Assembly: GCA_023393235.1 (NCBI GenBank)
Contig: JAEWMH010000069.1
Span: 1-29,791, forward strand
From: Bacillota bacterium
Lineage (GTDB): Bacteria > Bacillota > Bacilli > Paenibacillales > NBRC-103111
Reading direction: 5' to 3'
DNA length: 29,791 nucleotides
The notes under the pieces: model-generated
What the model was told of the DNA's origin: nothing
Seen by the model: the letters and a program-made list of their open reading frames with translations, nothing else
Databases searched by the model: none
Made by a program: the position numbers and the translations under genes
Shown: positions 1 to 7,579 of the stretch, piece by piece
Position numbering within the stretch: the first letter of the stretch is position 1
Layout: each line of letters starts with the position of its first letter

Positions 1-121
1 GAATGGTACAGCTCCAGCGCCCTTCCTTGCTCTCTAGCGCCCCTTCCGGCTTCTCATCGCTCAGCAGCACCGCCACCGGTTCAAATTTCAGGCCTAATTC
101 CTTCGCCAAACGGCTTTCCAT
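1..121 (-). CDS. DUF169 family protein (5' part only)
   Basis: The first 40 codons of a minus-strand gene run off the left edge of the window. The N-terminus reads MESRLAKELGLKFEPVAVLL and is followed by SDEKPEGALESKEGRWSC. This is the typical opening of DUF169 proteins, where a P-V-A-(V/L) segment precedes a D-x-x-P-x-G motif. The ATG at 121 has an AAGGAGG ribosome binding site 8 nt upstream. DUF169 proteins have no settled function. The gene lies just downstream of a MarR gene and has the same palindrome as that gene in front of it, so it is probably a target of that regulator. The family call is good, but most of the protein is unseen. Confidence 0.75.
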   Translation of the reverse strand, partial: MESRLAKELGLKFEPVAVLLSDEKPEGALESKEGRWSCTI

Positions 122-152
122 AATGCGGCCTCCTTATTCTTCCTATGATTTA

Positions 153-166
153 GTTGTCATGACAAC
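153..166. promoter_or_regulatory. Perfect 14-bp palindrome, probable MarR operator in front of DUF169 gene
   Basis: GTTGTCATGACAAC is a perfect palindrome between the stop codon of the MarR gene (186) and the start of the DUF169 gene (121). The 12-bp core TTGTCATGACAA recurs at 628-639 in the MarR promoter. A weak candidate promoter (TTGAAT, 16 bp, TATGAG on the minus strand) lies directly upstream. Confidence 0.7.
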
Positions 167-185
167 CTCATATTCAAAAAAAATC

Positions 186-611
186 TTAATTCAAATTTGC
201 GTACATTTGATTAAGCAGCCGTTTCATTTCTTCCACTTTTGCCTGTTCCATACCCGCGGTCACTTCATCCTGCAGCTGTGTGACCTTCACAATCAGTTTA
301 TCCTTGATGGCCCAGCCCCGTTCGGTCAAATAAATCTGGTAAGCCCTTCTGTCTGTAGGATGCAGCTTACGCAGGATCAGTCCTTTAGCCTGGAGCTTCT
401 CCAATATCCGGTTAGTATTGGGCTTATCCTTATAGATGAGATCCGCCAGCTCCTTGGGCGAAATACCCTCCTGTTCCCACAGACAGGTCAGGACAGACCA
501 CTGCTCAGGTGTGATGTCATCCTCCTTGAACCGCTGGAACAGCTGGTTCTTCAATTTGGTATTGGTTTTGTTCAGAATAAAGCCCAGGGATTCTTCCAAT
601 CGGAAATCCAT
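186..611 (-). CDS. MarR family transcriptional regulator
   Basis: A 141-aa protein of normal MarR length. A winged helix-turn-helix occupies about residues 30-100: the EQWSVLTCLWEQEGISPKELADLI region gives the HTH, and DRRAYQIYLTERG the beta-wing with its usual D-x-R-A motif. Helical dimerisation segments lie at both ends. The ATG at 611 is preceded by GAGGTG 7 nt upstream. A strong promoter (TTGACG, 17 bp, TATAAT) has its predicted start point inside the palindrome at 627-640, which suggests autorepression. The ligand cannot be read from the sequence. The DUF169 gene behind an identical palindrome is the likely second target. Confidence 0.9.
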   Translation of the reverse strand: MDFRLEESLGFILNKTNTKLKNQLFQRFKEDDITPEQWSVLTCLWEQEGISPKELADLIYKDKPNTNRILEKLQAKGLILRKLHPTDRRAYQIYLTERGWAIKDKLIVKVTQLQDEVTAGMEQAKVEEMKRLLNQMYANLN

Positions 612-626
612 CGTTTGTTCACCTCA

Positions 627-640
627 GTTGTCATGACAAT
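627..640. promoter_or_regulatory. MarR autoregulatory operator
   Basis: GTTGTCATGACAAT carries the same 12-bp palindromic core as 153-166. It lies between the -10 box (644-649) and the ribosome binding site (619-624) of the MarR gene, where a bound dimer would block transcription start. Confidence 0.7.
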
Positions 641-643
641 CAA

Positions 644-672
644 ATTATATTCCTTTTATTGTAAGCCGTCAA
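644..672 (-). promoter_or_regulatory. Sigma-A promoter of MarR gene
   Basis: On the minus strand TTGACG (667-672) is separated by 17 bp from TATAAT (644-649), a near-consensus housekeeping promoter. It lies in the gap between the TetR stop codon (684) and the MarR start. Confidence 0.75.
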
Positions 673-683
673 TGCAACGGACA

Positions 684-1301
684 TCAAATACTTACATGCC
701 TGATCAGCATGTCCACGAATTCACGGGGGATATTGCCCCATTCCCCCTGAGGGGCCAGGATCAGCTTCTGGAGGAGACCCAACATGGCCGTAAACAGGAA
801 CTGCGCGGTTTCAACCGTGTCCATTCCGGGTCTGAGCAAACCCTGCCGTATCCCCTCCTCCAGAGCCTCCCTCAGGAAATGCTGCTCCTTCTTTTCGCGG
901 ATGAAGCGGTTATAGTCTTCCTTCAGTTCCGGGTTGTCTTCATAGGCGGCATAATGCAGGTCAAACATCAGAATAAACTTGATGCAGCCGGGTTGAACCC
1001 GGGCAAAATCCACCCAGGCCTCCAGCATGGCAGCAAGCTTGTCCCTGCTATTCGCTCCGGCATCCGCCTTCTCCGTTACGAATTGAGCCATAAACTCCAG
1101 CAGATCCATCTGCACCTGGAAAATCAGCTCATCCATCCCTTGAAAATGCTTATAGAAGGTAACCCGGCTGATTCCCGCCCGGTCACAAACATCCTTGATA
1201 TTCACTTGAAGAAAGCCCATCTGCAAAAAAAGCTCCTTACCGGCCGCGACCAGCTCCTCGCGGTTTTTGTTCTTCAGGTGCTGGTGCCAGTTCTCACTCA
1301 T
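684..1301 (-). CDS. TetR/AcrR family transcriptional regulator
   Basis: A 205-aa TetR-family repressor. The N-terminal HTH covers about residues 12-58, with the hallmark sequence ...AGISRVTFYKHFQGMDELI... The C-terminal two thirds is a variable helical ligand-binding domain. I place the start at the ATG at 1301, which has AGGAG 9 nt upstream; a TTG at 1310 abuts that site and is unlikely. The ATG overlaps the end of the upstream pump gene (ATGAGTGA), so the two are translationally coupled and form one operon. The repressor probably controls the pump through the tandem operators at 2518-2551. The inducer is unknown. Confidence 0.9.
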   Translation of the reverse strand: MSENWHQHLKNKNREELVAAGKELFLQMGFLQVNIKDVCDRAGISRVTFYKHFQGMDELIFQVQMDLLEFMAQFVTEKADAGANSRDKLAAMLEAWVDFARVQPGCIKFILMFDLHYAAYEDNPELKEDYNRFIREKKEQHFLREALEEGIRQGLLRPGMDTVETAQFLFTAMLGLLQKLILAPQGEWGNIPREFVDMLIRHVSI

Positions 1302-2502
1302 GGACGGCAACTCCTGCCTTCTGCGGTTTTGAGCCTCCTCCTCCTGTCAGGAAAAGAGTGCCCATCAGAATGACTGCCCCCAAAATATAGGGCATATTCA
1401 TATGCTTGTCAAACAACCCCCCGGCCACCAACGGCCCCAGAATATTGCCCATGCTGGTAAAAGTGGTATTCAACCCTGAGGCGTAACCCTGGCGATCCCC
1501 CGCGGCATTGGCAATGAGTGTGCTGACGGTTGGCCTTAAGAAAGCATGAAAGGCAAAAAACAGGGCGGATACTGCCAACAGATAAACGAGATTCACTTTG
1601 ATGAGCATCAGCAGAAGGGCGGCTCCTGTCATGATGAGAGACAGCCGGATCAGCTTTGTTTCCCCCAGCCACCTTATGAACCGGTCCAACAGCCAGACCT
1701 GCACAATAATCCCGATGAGGGCCCCCACCGTGATAATAATCGAAATTTTACTGGCATCATACTCATATTTCTGCTCCACAAACAAGGCATATACCGTCTC
1801 GTAATTCACCAGCCCGAAGGTCATAACCAGGATCAGCAGCAGATACCGGAAATACGGGGTCCGGATGGCATTCATCATTTGACGGGTAAAGGGCTCGCGC
1901 TGGTGAGTGTGGCTGCGGGCCAGCCGCCGCTCCGGGGGAAGTGACTCCGGCAGAAGAAACGTCAGCAGCGTAGCAGCGAGACTTAGGCCGGAAGCAACGA
2001 AATAGGGAGCCCGTATGCCAAAATGAGCGATGAGTCCTCCCAATCCGGGCCCCAGCACCATCCCCAGATTCATGGCAGCCCCCAGGTACCCCATTCCTTT
2101 GGCTCGCGTATCAGGTGTGGTGACATCCACCACATAGGCCATATTGGAAGGAACCATCAGACCCAGCGCAATCCCTCCGATAAAACGGGCTGCATACAAC
2201 AGCGGCAATGTGTTGGATACGGCAAAGATAAAGTCGGATATCACCGTCAGGAAAAGGCCGGCAATAATCAGCTTCTTGCGCCCCCACTTATCGGAGAGCT
2301 GGCCGCCGATAGGGGAGAACAGAAACTGCGCCGCGCCGAAGGCGGCGATCAGGTACCCGGCTTCCGTTCCGGCCGCATGAAACTGCTTCAGATATTCAGG
2401 CAGAATAGGGATAACCATCCCTTGACCCAGCAAGGCAATAATCAAATTCATCATCAGAATGTAGAGGGGCAGCTTCGCTGACTGGGGTAATGAGGCGCTC
2501 AT
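1294..2502 (-). CDS. MFS multidrug efflux transporter, DHA1 (Bmr/NorA-like)
   Basis: A 402-aa, 12-TM major facilitator protein, the usual DHA1 length. Motif A is clear in the loop between TM2 and TM3 (GGQLSDKWGRKKLI, about residues 65-78). Motif C appears in TM5 (GMVLGPGLGGLIA), which marks drug:H+ antiporters. The R-F-I-G-G segment of TM4 resembles Bmr and NorA. The ATG at 2502 has GGAGAT 6 nt upstream. It is the first gene of a two-gene operon with the TetR gene, transcribed from the promoter at 2553-2581. It probably exports hydrophobic drugs or dyes; the substrate range is not readable. Confidence 0.88.
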   Translation of the reverse strand: MSASLPQSAKLPLYILMMNLIIALLGQGMVIPILPEYLKQFHAAGTEAGYLIAAFGAAQFLFSPIGGQLSDKWGRKKLIIAGLFLTVISDFIFAVSNTLPLLYAARFIGGIALGLMVPSNMAYVVDVTTPDTRAKGMGYLGAAMNLGMVLGPGLGGLIAHFGIRAPYFVASGLSLAATLLTFLLPESLPPERRLARSHTHQREPFTRQMMNAIRTPYFRYLLLILVMTFGLVNYETVYALFVEQKYEYDASKISIIITVGALIGIIVQVWLLDRFIRWLGETKLIRLSLIMTGAALLLMLIKVNLVYLLAVSALFFAFHAFLRPTVSTLIANAAGDRQGYASGLNTTFTSMGNILGPLVAGGLFDKHMNMPYILGAVILMGTLFLTGGGGSKPQKAGVAVHE

Positions 2503-2517
2503 TTCTTCATCTCCATA

Positions 2518-2551
2518 GTTTACATGATGTTAATGGTTACATGATGTAAAC
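2518..2551. promoter_or_regulatory. Two tandem operators for the TetR regulator
   Basis: Two copies of TTACATGATGT lie 17 bp apart centre to centre (centres 2526 and 2543). The second is a perfect 13-bp palindrome, TTACATGATGTAA; the first has one mismatched pair. They cover the predicted transcription start and leader of the pump operon. Tandem sites that bind a pair of dimers are known for TetR-family drug regulators such as QacR. Confidence 0.7.
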
Positions 2552-2552
2552 C

Positions 2553-2581
2553 ATTTTAGCAAATAGGGCTTATTTTGTACA
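2553..2581 (-). promoter_or_regulatory. Promoter of the DHA1 pump-TetR operon
   Basis: On the minus strand TGTACA (2576-2581) is followed after 17 bp by TAAAAT (2553-2558). The tandem palindromes begin immediately downstream of the -10 box. Confidence 0.6.
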
Positions 2582-2843
2582 CTGTCTAAATATCTGCAGA
2601 TCAGCCTTGCAAGTTTTGTCTTGCTCTACATCGAAGATTTCAGCAATTTGCAGCGATTCTCTCGCTTTTAGCAGAGGGGATTTCCAATAGCCCTTAACGA
2701 AATCAATGCCCTACGGAACTTCACCCCAATTTCATACAATTTACTTGCCTATTGCCCGCATGATAAAATGATGATATACCCCAAGGAATCCTCATAGGCG
2801 AAGCAACCCCTTCGAGGACTTTGATTTGGACAGGAGACTTAAA
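2582..2843. other. Intergenic region upstream of the alarmone synthetase
   Basis: This divergent stretch is AT-richer than its surroundings and I see no gene in it. On the plus strand a possible promoter reads TTGCCC, 17 bp, TATACC around 2750-2780. A short bulged hairpin with CGAAG/CTTCG arms lies near 2799-2814, in the leader of the synthetase gene. Neither is strong. Confidence 0.35.
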
Positions 2844-3587
2844 ATGGACAACCAGCTTGAACAGCTTAGAACGCTCAAACATAATCTGACCCGCTTTATG
2901 ATGATGTATAAGTTTGCTCTGGAGGAGCTTGAAACCAAAATCCGGATCTTGAACGATGAATTTCATTCCTTACATGAATATAATCCTATTGAGCATACCA
3001 AATCCCGGGTCAAATCGCCGGAGAGCATTCTGCGGAAGCTTTCCCGCAAGGGCGTAGGCGACTCGCTTTCCAGCATCAAGGAGAACATTCGGGATATTGC
3101 GGGTTTGCGTATTACCTGCTCCTTCACTGAGGATATCTATTGGATCAGCAGCATGCTGCAAAGCCAGGAGGATATTACCGTGGTGGAGGTAAAGGATTAC
3201 ATCCAGAATCCCAAGCCCAATGGCTACCGGAGCCTTCACCTGATTCTCCAGGTTCCCGTATTTATGTCGGACCGGCAGGAGTTGGTGTATGTAGAGGTTC
3301 AAATCCGCACCATCGCCATGGATTTCTGGGCGAGTCTTGAGCACAAAATCTTCTACAAGTACGAAGGTGACGTGCCCAAACGTCTGCTGGATGAACTGAC
3401 GGACGCTGCGAATTCCGCTATGGCGCTGGACATGAAGATGGAGAAGCTGCATAAGGAAATCGAAACCATTAAATTAACTGATGTTACCCATAACACAACT
3501 GCTCTGGAGAAATTGCTCCCCCCTTTAAGCCAGGAGGTCAATATCCCGCAAGCCCTCCTGAAGCTGGCCAATTCGCCGAATTGGTAA
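2844..3587 (+). CDS. sasA: Small alarmone synthetase, (p)ppGpp synthase of SasA/RelP (YwaC) type
   Basis: A 247-aa RelA/SpoT synthetase-domain protein without hydrolase or regulatory domains. It transfers pyrophosphate from ATP to GDP or GTP to make (p)ppGpp. From memory of the family, the core follows B. subtilis YwaC closely: NPIEHTKSRVKSPESI, then DIAGLRITCSF, DYIQNPKPNGYRSLHLI, and EVQIRTIAMDFWASLEHKI. These hold the ATP- and GDP-binding and catalytic residues. The protein has about 35 more C-terminal residues than YwaC. The ATG at 2844 has AGGAG 7 nt upstream; an in-frame TTG at 2826 lies before that site and is rejected. The gene is monocistronic. SasA in Bacillus responds to cell-wall stress; that regulation is not visible here. 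Confidence 0.92.
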   Translation: MDNQLEQLRTLKHNLTRFMMMYKFALEELETKIRILNDEFHSLHEYNPIEHTKSRVKSPESILRKLSRKGVGDSLSSIKENIRDIAGLRITCSFTEDIYWISSMLQSQEDITVVEVKDYIQNPKPNGYRSLHLILQVPVFMSDRQELVYVEVQIRTIAMDFWASLEHKIFYKYEGDVPKRLLDELTDAANSAMALDMKMEKLHKEIETIKLTDVTHNTTALEKLLPPLSQEVNIPQALLKLANSPNW

Positions 3588-3642
3588 GGCAAAAAAGACA
3601 TATGTGTGTTGCTGTGTCTATTTCTTTTTGAGGTAGTTAATA

Positions 3643-3680
3643 AGCCGCCAGCTCCCTTGATGGGCACCTGGCGGCTCTTT
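3643..3680. terminator. Hairpin between convergent genes
   Basis: A perfect 9-bp stem, AGCCGCCAG (3643-3651) with CTGGCGGCT (3668-3676), can be extended by an inner CCC/GGG. It is followed by CTTT only. It lies between the convergent sasA and YjbR genes and probably terminates sasA, despite its weak T tract. Confidence 0.55.
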
Positions 3681-3690
3681 CACATGCCTT

Positions 3691-4026
3691 TTATTTCTTC
3701 CCCTTCGTAAGGGAGAAGCTGTGGCGGATCATCTCGCAGATATCCTCCTCCGGCACCGAGCCGTCGAGGATAATGGAATTCCAATGGTTTTTGTTCAGAT
3801 GGTAAGCCGGAATAACGGAGGTATACATCTGCCTCCACAGCTCCAGAAATCCCTGCTCACACTTCACATTGATCCAGATATGGCCCTCTTTTTCGAAAAT
3901 CCAGGCAAATACCTTCCGGTTTCCCCGGTGCCTCATCAGGGTCCAGTTGGCGTCGTTGAAGGGGTAATCCTCATAGACGTTCCCCAGACCAAGGCAATAC
4001 CTGATAGCTTCCTCTCTCGTCTCCAT
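3691..4026 (-). CDS. MmcQ/YjbR family protein
   Basis: A 111-aa protein of the YjbR/MmcQ family (CyaY-like fold, often annotated as DNA-binding, role unproven). Recognisable segments are TREEAIRYCLGLGNVYEDYPF near the N-terminus, then the W-x-x-x-R-H-x-G strand, the WINVKCE segment, and the C-terminal HLNKNHWNSIILDGSVPEEDI. The ATG at 4026 is 10 nt from GGGAG; a GTG at 4032 (4 nt from it) is the alternative. It is probably monocistronic. No link to its neighbours is evident. Confidence 0.85.
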   Translation of the reverse strand: METREEAIRYCLGLGNVYEDYPFNDANWTLMRHRGNRKVFAWIFEKEGHIWINVKCEQGFLELWRQMYTSVIPAYHLNKNHWNSIILDGSVPEEDICEMIRHSFSLTKGKK

Positions 4027-4061
4027 CTTCACTTCACTCCCTTATGACCGGAGTTTCTCGT

Positions 4062-5552
4062 TTATTCCGTCTCCGTCTTGGGAACCCGGTTGGGCAGCCC
4101 CCAGACCACCAACCAGCCTACCCCTGCGATGAGCGCCATGATGATAAACAAAGTGTGCAAGCTCTGATTCAATAAACCGCGGAGCAATGCAGCTACGGTT
4201 TCACTCAGCTCGCGGGCATGGGGGGACAATAGGGAATTAATGTCGCCCTGGGTTATGCCTTGGGCATACAAGCCGCCAGTTTCCGCTCCGCTGGAAATCC
4301 GGCTGCTGAGCAGCGAACCCAATACCGCGGCGCCGATGGTTTGCCCCAAGGTTCGGAGGAAGGTAACCAGCGCTGTGGAGGAGCCCCTCAAATGGTAGCC
4401 GACCGCCGATTGGGAAATAATCGTAAATACAATGGTGCTGAAGCCAAAGCCCACTCCATACAGGAAGGTGGACATGGACAGATACCAGTAGGACGTGTCC
4501 GTTTGCAGGGCAATGAGAGCCAAAGCGCCCACCACCACAAACGTAAGCCCGATGAGGCTGGTCTGGCGGGAGCCCCGCGAGAACAGAATCCGGCCGCCGA
4601 TGATGGAGCTGATCAGCCAGCCGATAGACATGGGCAACAGAGCCAGCCCCGAGGAAGCCGCATCTCCGCCCTGCACCCCTTGCACCCACAGCGGCAGGTA
4701 GCTGGTTAAGCCGATGATCAGCGAGCTGACCAACAATGCGGCGATGCACGAAAACAGAATGGCCCGGATGCGGAACAGCTTCAGAGGCACCATCGGCTCG
4801 GGAACACGCATTTCAATCCAAACGAAGCTTACCAGGCAAACCAAAGCCCCGGCAGCCAGCAAAAGCAGGAACGGGGAAGACCACGCCAAGGATTGCCCGC
4901 CTAGCGTAATGACCAGCAGCAGTGCTGTCATCCCCACTGTGAAGGTGGCCGCACCCGCCCAATCCAGCCGCACGGTCTGGCTGCGGGGCTCTTCCTTCAA
5001 GTAGCGCGCAATAAAGAATACCGCCAGGATGGCAAACGGAACATTAAAGCCAAAAATCCATTCCCATCCGAAATAGGTGATGACATATCCGCCCAGCAGC
5101 GGGCCTACCAAGGAGGAGATTCCCCAGACGGAGCTGATGACCCCCTGGATTTTGCCCCGCTCCTCAGCTTCATAGGTATCCCCGATTATGGTGAAGGTAA
5201 CAGGGGTAAGACCGCCTGCCCCGATGCCTTGCAAGGCCCGGTAAAGAATCAGAGACTCCATATTGTGGGCGAACATACACATGAGTGAACCCAGGGAGAA
5301 GAGTACACATCCGATGATAAATACCGCCTTGCGGCCGTACAAATCGCTCAGCTTGCCGAAGATCGGGGTAGTGACCGCCATGGTCAGCAAATAGGAGGTA
5401 AATATCCAACTGAGCAGATTGATATTCCCCAGATCGCTGACAATGCTGGGACCTGCCGGGCCGATAATTGTTCCTTCAATTGCCGCCAGGAATGTCGCCA
5501 GGATCACACCGATCAGGATATAGGTTTTGTTGTTGCGTTTTACCTTCTCCAC
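4062..5552 (-). CDS. MFS drug efflux transporter, DHA2 (14-TM)
   Basis: A 496-aa major facilitator protein with 14 predicted TM segments. Motif A is GKLSDLYGRKAVFI, followed by the TM4 region RALQGIGAGGLTPV. A glycine-rich motif C lies in TM5 (SSVWGISSLVGPLLGGYV), typical of EmrB/QacA-type drug:H+ antiporters. The frame stays open upstream to a GTG at 5645, but that extension would read through a terminator hairpin. I therefore choose the GTG at 5552, which has AAAGG 10 nt upstream and starts at residues VEKVKRNNKTY. Its promoter lies over the 3' end of arsC. The leader of about 145 nt contains an intrinsic terminator, which suggests attenuation control. Confidence 0.85.
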   Translation of the reverse strand: MEKVKRNNKTYILIGVILATFLAAIEGTIIGPAGPSIVSDLGNINLLSWIFTSYLLTMAVTTPIFGKLSDLYGRKAVFIIGCVLFSLGSLMCMFAHNMESLILYRALQGIGAGGLTPVTFTIIGDTYEAEERGKIQGVISSVWGISSLVGPLLGGYVITYFGWEWIFGFNVPFAILAVFFIARYLKEEPRSQTVRLDWAGAATFTVGMTALLLVITLGGQSLAWSSPFLLLLAAGALVCLVSFVWIEMRVPEPMVPLKLFRIRAILFSCIAALLVSSLIIGLTSYLPLWVQGVQGGDAASSGLALLPMSIGWLISSIIGGRILFSRGSRQTSLIGLTFVVVGALALIALQTDTSYWYLSMSTFLYGVGFGFSTIVFTIISQSAVGYHLRGSSTALVTFLRTLGQTIGAAVLGSLLSSRISSGAETGGLYAQGITQGDINSLLSPHARELSETVAALLRGLLNQSLHTLFIIMALIAGVGWLVVWGLPNRVPKTETE

Positions 5553-5601
5553 GAATGCCCAACCTTTCCGTTTCTCAAATTCATTAACGCTTGCCAAGTC
5601 C

Positions 5602-5638
5602 AAAAAAAAATCAGGCAGCCCGATTCCGGGTCGCCTGA
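5602..5638 (-). terminator. Intrinsic terminator or attenuator in the leader of the DHA2 pump gene
   Basis: On the minus strand a hairpin (5611-5638) has a 6-bp lower stem, a G-U pair, one mismatch, a 4-bp upper stem and a tetraloop. It is followed by nine T residues (5602-5610). It can end the arsR-acr3-arsC transcript. It also lies downstream of the promoter at 5702-5730, so pump mRNA must read through it. Confidence 0.8.
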
Positions 5639-5701
5639 ACCTCACTCGCGATCAGCATCTGCCGCCTATAAGGCAAACATATGTACGGATCCAACACAAC
5701 G

Positions 5702-5730
5702 ATTTTATAGGTAACATCAGGATTTGTCAA
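5702..5730 (-). promoter_or_regulatory. Strong sigma-A promoter for the DHA2 pump
   Basis: A consensus TTGACA (5725-5730) is followed after 17 bp by TAAAAT (5702-5707) on the minus strand. It overlaps the last codons of arsC. The predicted start near 5695 gives a leader of about 145 nt before the GTG at 5552. Confidence 0.75.
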
Positions 5731-6139
5731 CCACAAACTGTTGGATGCGGGCCTTTATGTCGTCCCGGACCTGGCGGAACTTCTCCAGAATCTCCTCCTC
5801 CGTGCCCGTTGCTTTGGCAGGATCGTCGAAGCCCCAATGCCACTTCACAACCTCGGGGTTCATAATGGCAGGACAGTGCTCGTCAGCATGGCCGCATAAG
5901 GTGATGACCATATCCGCACGATTCAGAAGCTCCGGATCGATCACATCGGAGGTATGTCCGCTAATATCAATTCCAGCCTCCTTCATGACCCGTACGGCGC
6001 GGGGATTAAGGCCATGGGCCTCCAGTCCGGCGCTTTTCACTTCAAATTCGTCCTTCCCCAACGCCTTCAGGAAGCCGTCCGCCATTTGGCTCCGGCAGGA
6101 GTTGCCTGTGCACAGAAAGTAAACCAGTTTTTTGTTCAT
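5717..6139 (-). CDS. arsC: Arsenate reductase, thioredoxin-coupled
   Basis: A 140-aa low-molecular-weight phosphatase-fold protein that reduces As(V) to As(III) with thioredoxin. The P-loop C-T-G-N-S-C-R-S starts at Cys10. The redox pair Cys82 and Cys89 sits in LCGHADEHCP, the same numbering as B. subtilis ArsC, and Asp105 lies in the later FDDPAKATG segment. The start overlaps the acr3 stop as ATGA, so it is translationally coupled. It is the last gene of arsR-acr3-arsC; its product feeds the Acr3 pump. It carries the promoter of the next transcription unit in its last codons. Confidence 0.97.
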   Translation of the reverse strand: MNKKLVYFLCTGNSCRSQMADGFLKALGKDEFEVKSAGLEAHGLNPRAVRVMKEAGIDISGHTSDVIDPELLNRADMVITLCGHADEHCPAIMNPEVVKWHWGFDDPAKATGTEEEILEKFRQVRDDIKARIQQFVVDKS

Positions 6140-7206
6140 TTCACATTGCTCCTTATCGGGGGTTTATGGAAATATTTGCGTTGGAACCATAAAGCGACGT
6201 TCACCAGCCCGATCATCACCGGCACCTCCACCAGCGGACCGATGACTGCGGCGAAGGCTGCACCGGAATGAATCCCGAATACACCTACCGCAACGGCAAT
6301 GGCAAGCTCAAAGTTATTGCTGGCGGCGGTAAAGGCCAGTGTGGAAGTGACGGGATATCCGGCCCCCGCTTTTTTGCCCATAAGGAAGGAAACCAGAAAC
6401 ATCACCACAAAATAAATGAGCAGCGGAATGGCGATCCGCACGACATCCAGCGGCAGCTCCAGGATCATGTCCGCCTTCAAGGAGAACATAATCACAATGG
6501 TAAACAGCAGGGCAACCAAGGTAATGGGGCTGATTTTGGGGAGTACCGTCTTCTCATACCAGATGCGCCCTTTTACTTTGGTCCCGATGAACCGGGTCAG
6601 AAAGCCGGCCAGGAAAGGCACACCCAGGTAGATAAACACACTTTTGGCCACCTCCCCCATGGAGATGTCCACAGCCATACCCTCCAGACCGAACCATCCC
6701 GGCAGCCATGTAATGAAGAGATAGGTATAGACCGAATAGAACAGGACTTGGAAAATGGAGTTAAACGCCACCAGCCCCGCCGCGTATTCCGTATCCCCCC
6801 GGCACAGGTCATTCCATACAATCACCATGGCAATGCACCGGGCCAGACCGATCATAATCAGGCCTACCATATACTCCGGGTAATCCCGCAGGAACACAAT
6901 GGCCAGGATAAACATCAGGATGGGGCCGATCACCCAGTTTTGGACCAGGGACAAACGCAGAATTTTGCCGTTCCGGAACACCTTCCCCAGCTCCTCGTAG
7001 CGGACCTTGGCAAGGGGCGGGTACATCATCAGAATTAACCCTGCCGCAATAGGAATCGAGGTTGTCCCGATCTGGAACCGGTTCAGCATATCAACAAAGG
7101 CGGGAAACAGGTTCCCAAGTGCAAGTCCGGCTCCCATGGCCAAAAAAATCCAGAGAGTCAGATACCGGTCCAGAAAGGACAGGCGTTTTTGCGGTATCAT
7201 GTCCAT
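6136..7206 (-). CDS. acr3: Arsenite efflux permease, ACR3 family
   Basis: A 356-aa integral membrane protein with about ten TM segments, the length of bacterial Acr3. It extrudes arsenite. The conserved TM4 cysteine is present in GLARCIAMVIVWNDLCRGD, and the TLAFTAASNNFELAIAVAVG segment matches TM9 of the family. The ATG at 7206 has AAGGAG 9 nt upstream; a TTG at 7212 is only 3 nt from it and is less likely. It lies between arsR and arsC and overlaps arsC by 4 bp. It is often annotated arsB, but the sequence is ACR3 type. Confidence 0.95.
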   Translation of the reverse strand: MDMIPQKRLSFLDRYLTLWIFLAMGAGLALGNLFPAFVDMLNRFQIGTTSIPIAAGLILMMYPPLAKVRYEELGKVFRNGKILRLSLVQNWVIGPILMFILAIVFLRDYPEYMVGLIMIGLARCIAMVIVWNDLCRGDTEYAAGLVAFNSIFQVLFYSVYTYLFITWLPGWFGLEGMAVDISMGEVAKSVFIYLGVPFLAGFLTRFIGTKVKGRIWYEKTVLPKISPITLVALLFTIVIMFSLKADMILELPLDVVRIAIPLLIYFVVMFLVSFLMGKKAGAGYPVTSTLAFTAASNNFELAIAVAVGVFGIHSGAAFAAVIGPLVEVPVMIGLVNVALWFQRKYFHKPPIRSNVK

Positions 7207-7225
7207 TGGCAAAAGCTCCTTCTAC

Positions 7226-7546
7226 TCATTCATCACAACAGTTGTCGCCGCATACCTCATCCAAATTCGCTTGCTGGCTGGGCAGCACCTTCAGCAGCTC
7301 CACCAGATAGGGCTTATCCGCCAGATCCAGCGAATAGTAGATCCATTGCCCTCTCCGGGTTTCCTTGACCAGCTTGCCGTCCCGCAGCTTCCGCATATGC
7401 TGGCTTATATTGGGCTGGCTGGTTTGCAAAAGCGCCGCAAGCTCGCACACGCAGCATTCCCGTTCCTTGAGATAAGACAGGATGGTAAGCCTGGTTTTGT
7501 CTCCGGTTAGTTTAAGCTCATCCGCCAATTGCCCAATGGATACCAA
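7226..7546 (-). CDS. arsR: Arsenic-responsive repressor ArsR
   Basis: A 106-aa ArsR/SmtB winged-helix repressor. The metalloid site ECCVCEL (Cys31, 32, 34) corresponds to the ELCVCDL motif, and the recognition helix is QTSQPNISQHMRKLRDGKLV. A second cysteine group, CGDNCCDE, closes the protein and might add a binding site. I place the start at the TTG at 7546 (AGGGGG 8 nt upstream). Another TTG at 7564 would add six residues but lies ahead of that site. It is the first gene of arsR-acr3-arsC, with an AT-rich palindrome over its promoter. Confidence 0.93.
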   Translation of the reverse strand: MVSIGQLADELKLTGDKTRLTILSYLKERECCVCELAALLQTSQPNISQHMRKLRDGKLVKETRRGQWIYYSLDLADKPYLVELLKVLPSQQANLDEVCGDNCCDE

Positions 7547-7579
7547 AGCAGCTTCCCCCTTCAATCAGATTCTCATATT

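Noticed and set aside
3..1373. 456-codon plus-strand open frame over the MarR and TetR genes
   Set aside because: It lies antisense to two genes with clear families, ribosome binding sites and operators, and its translation shows no family features.
5553..5645. N-terminal extension of the DHA2 pump to the GTG at 5645
   Set aside because: The extension would be translated through a terminator hairpin and nine T, and is not hydrophobic or family-like; I keep it only as a possible leader peptide.
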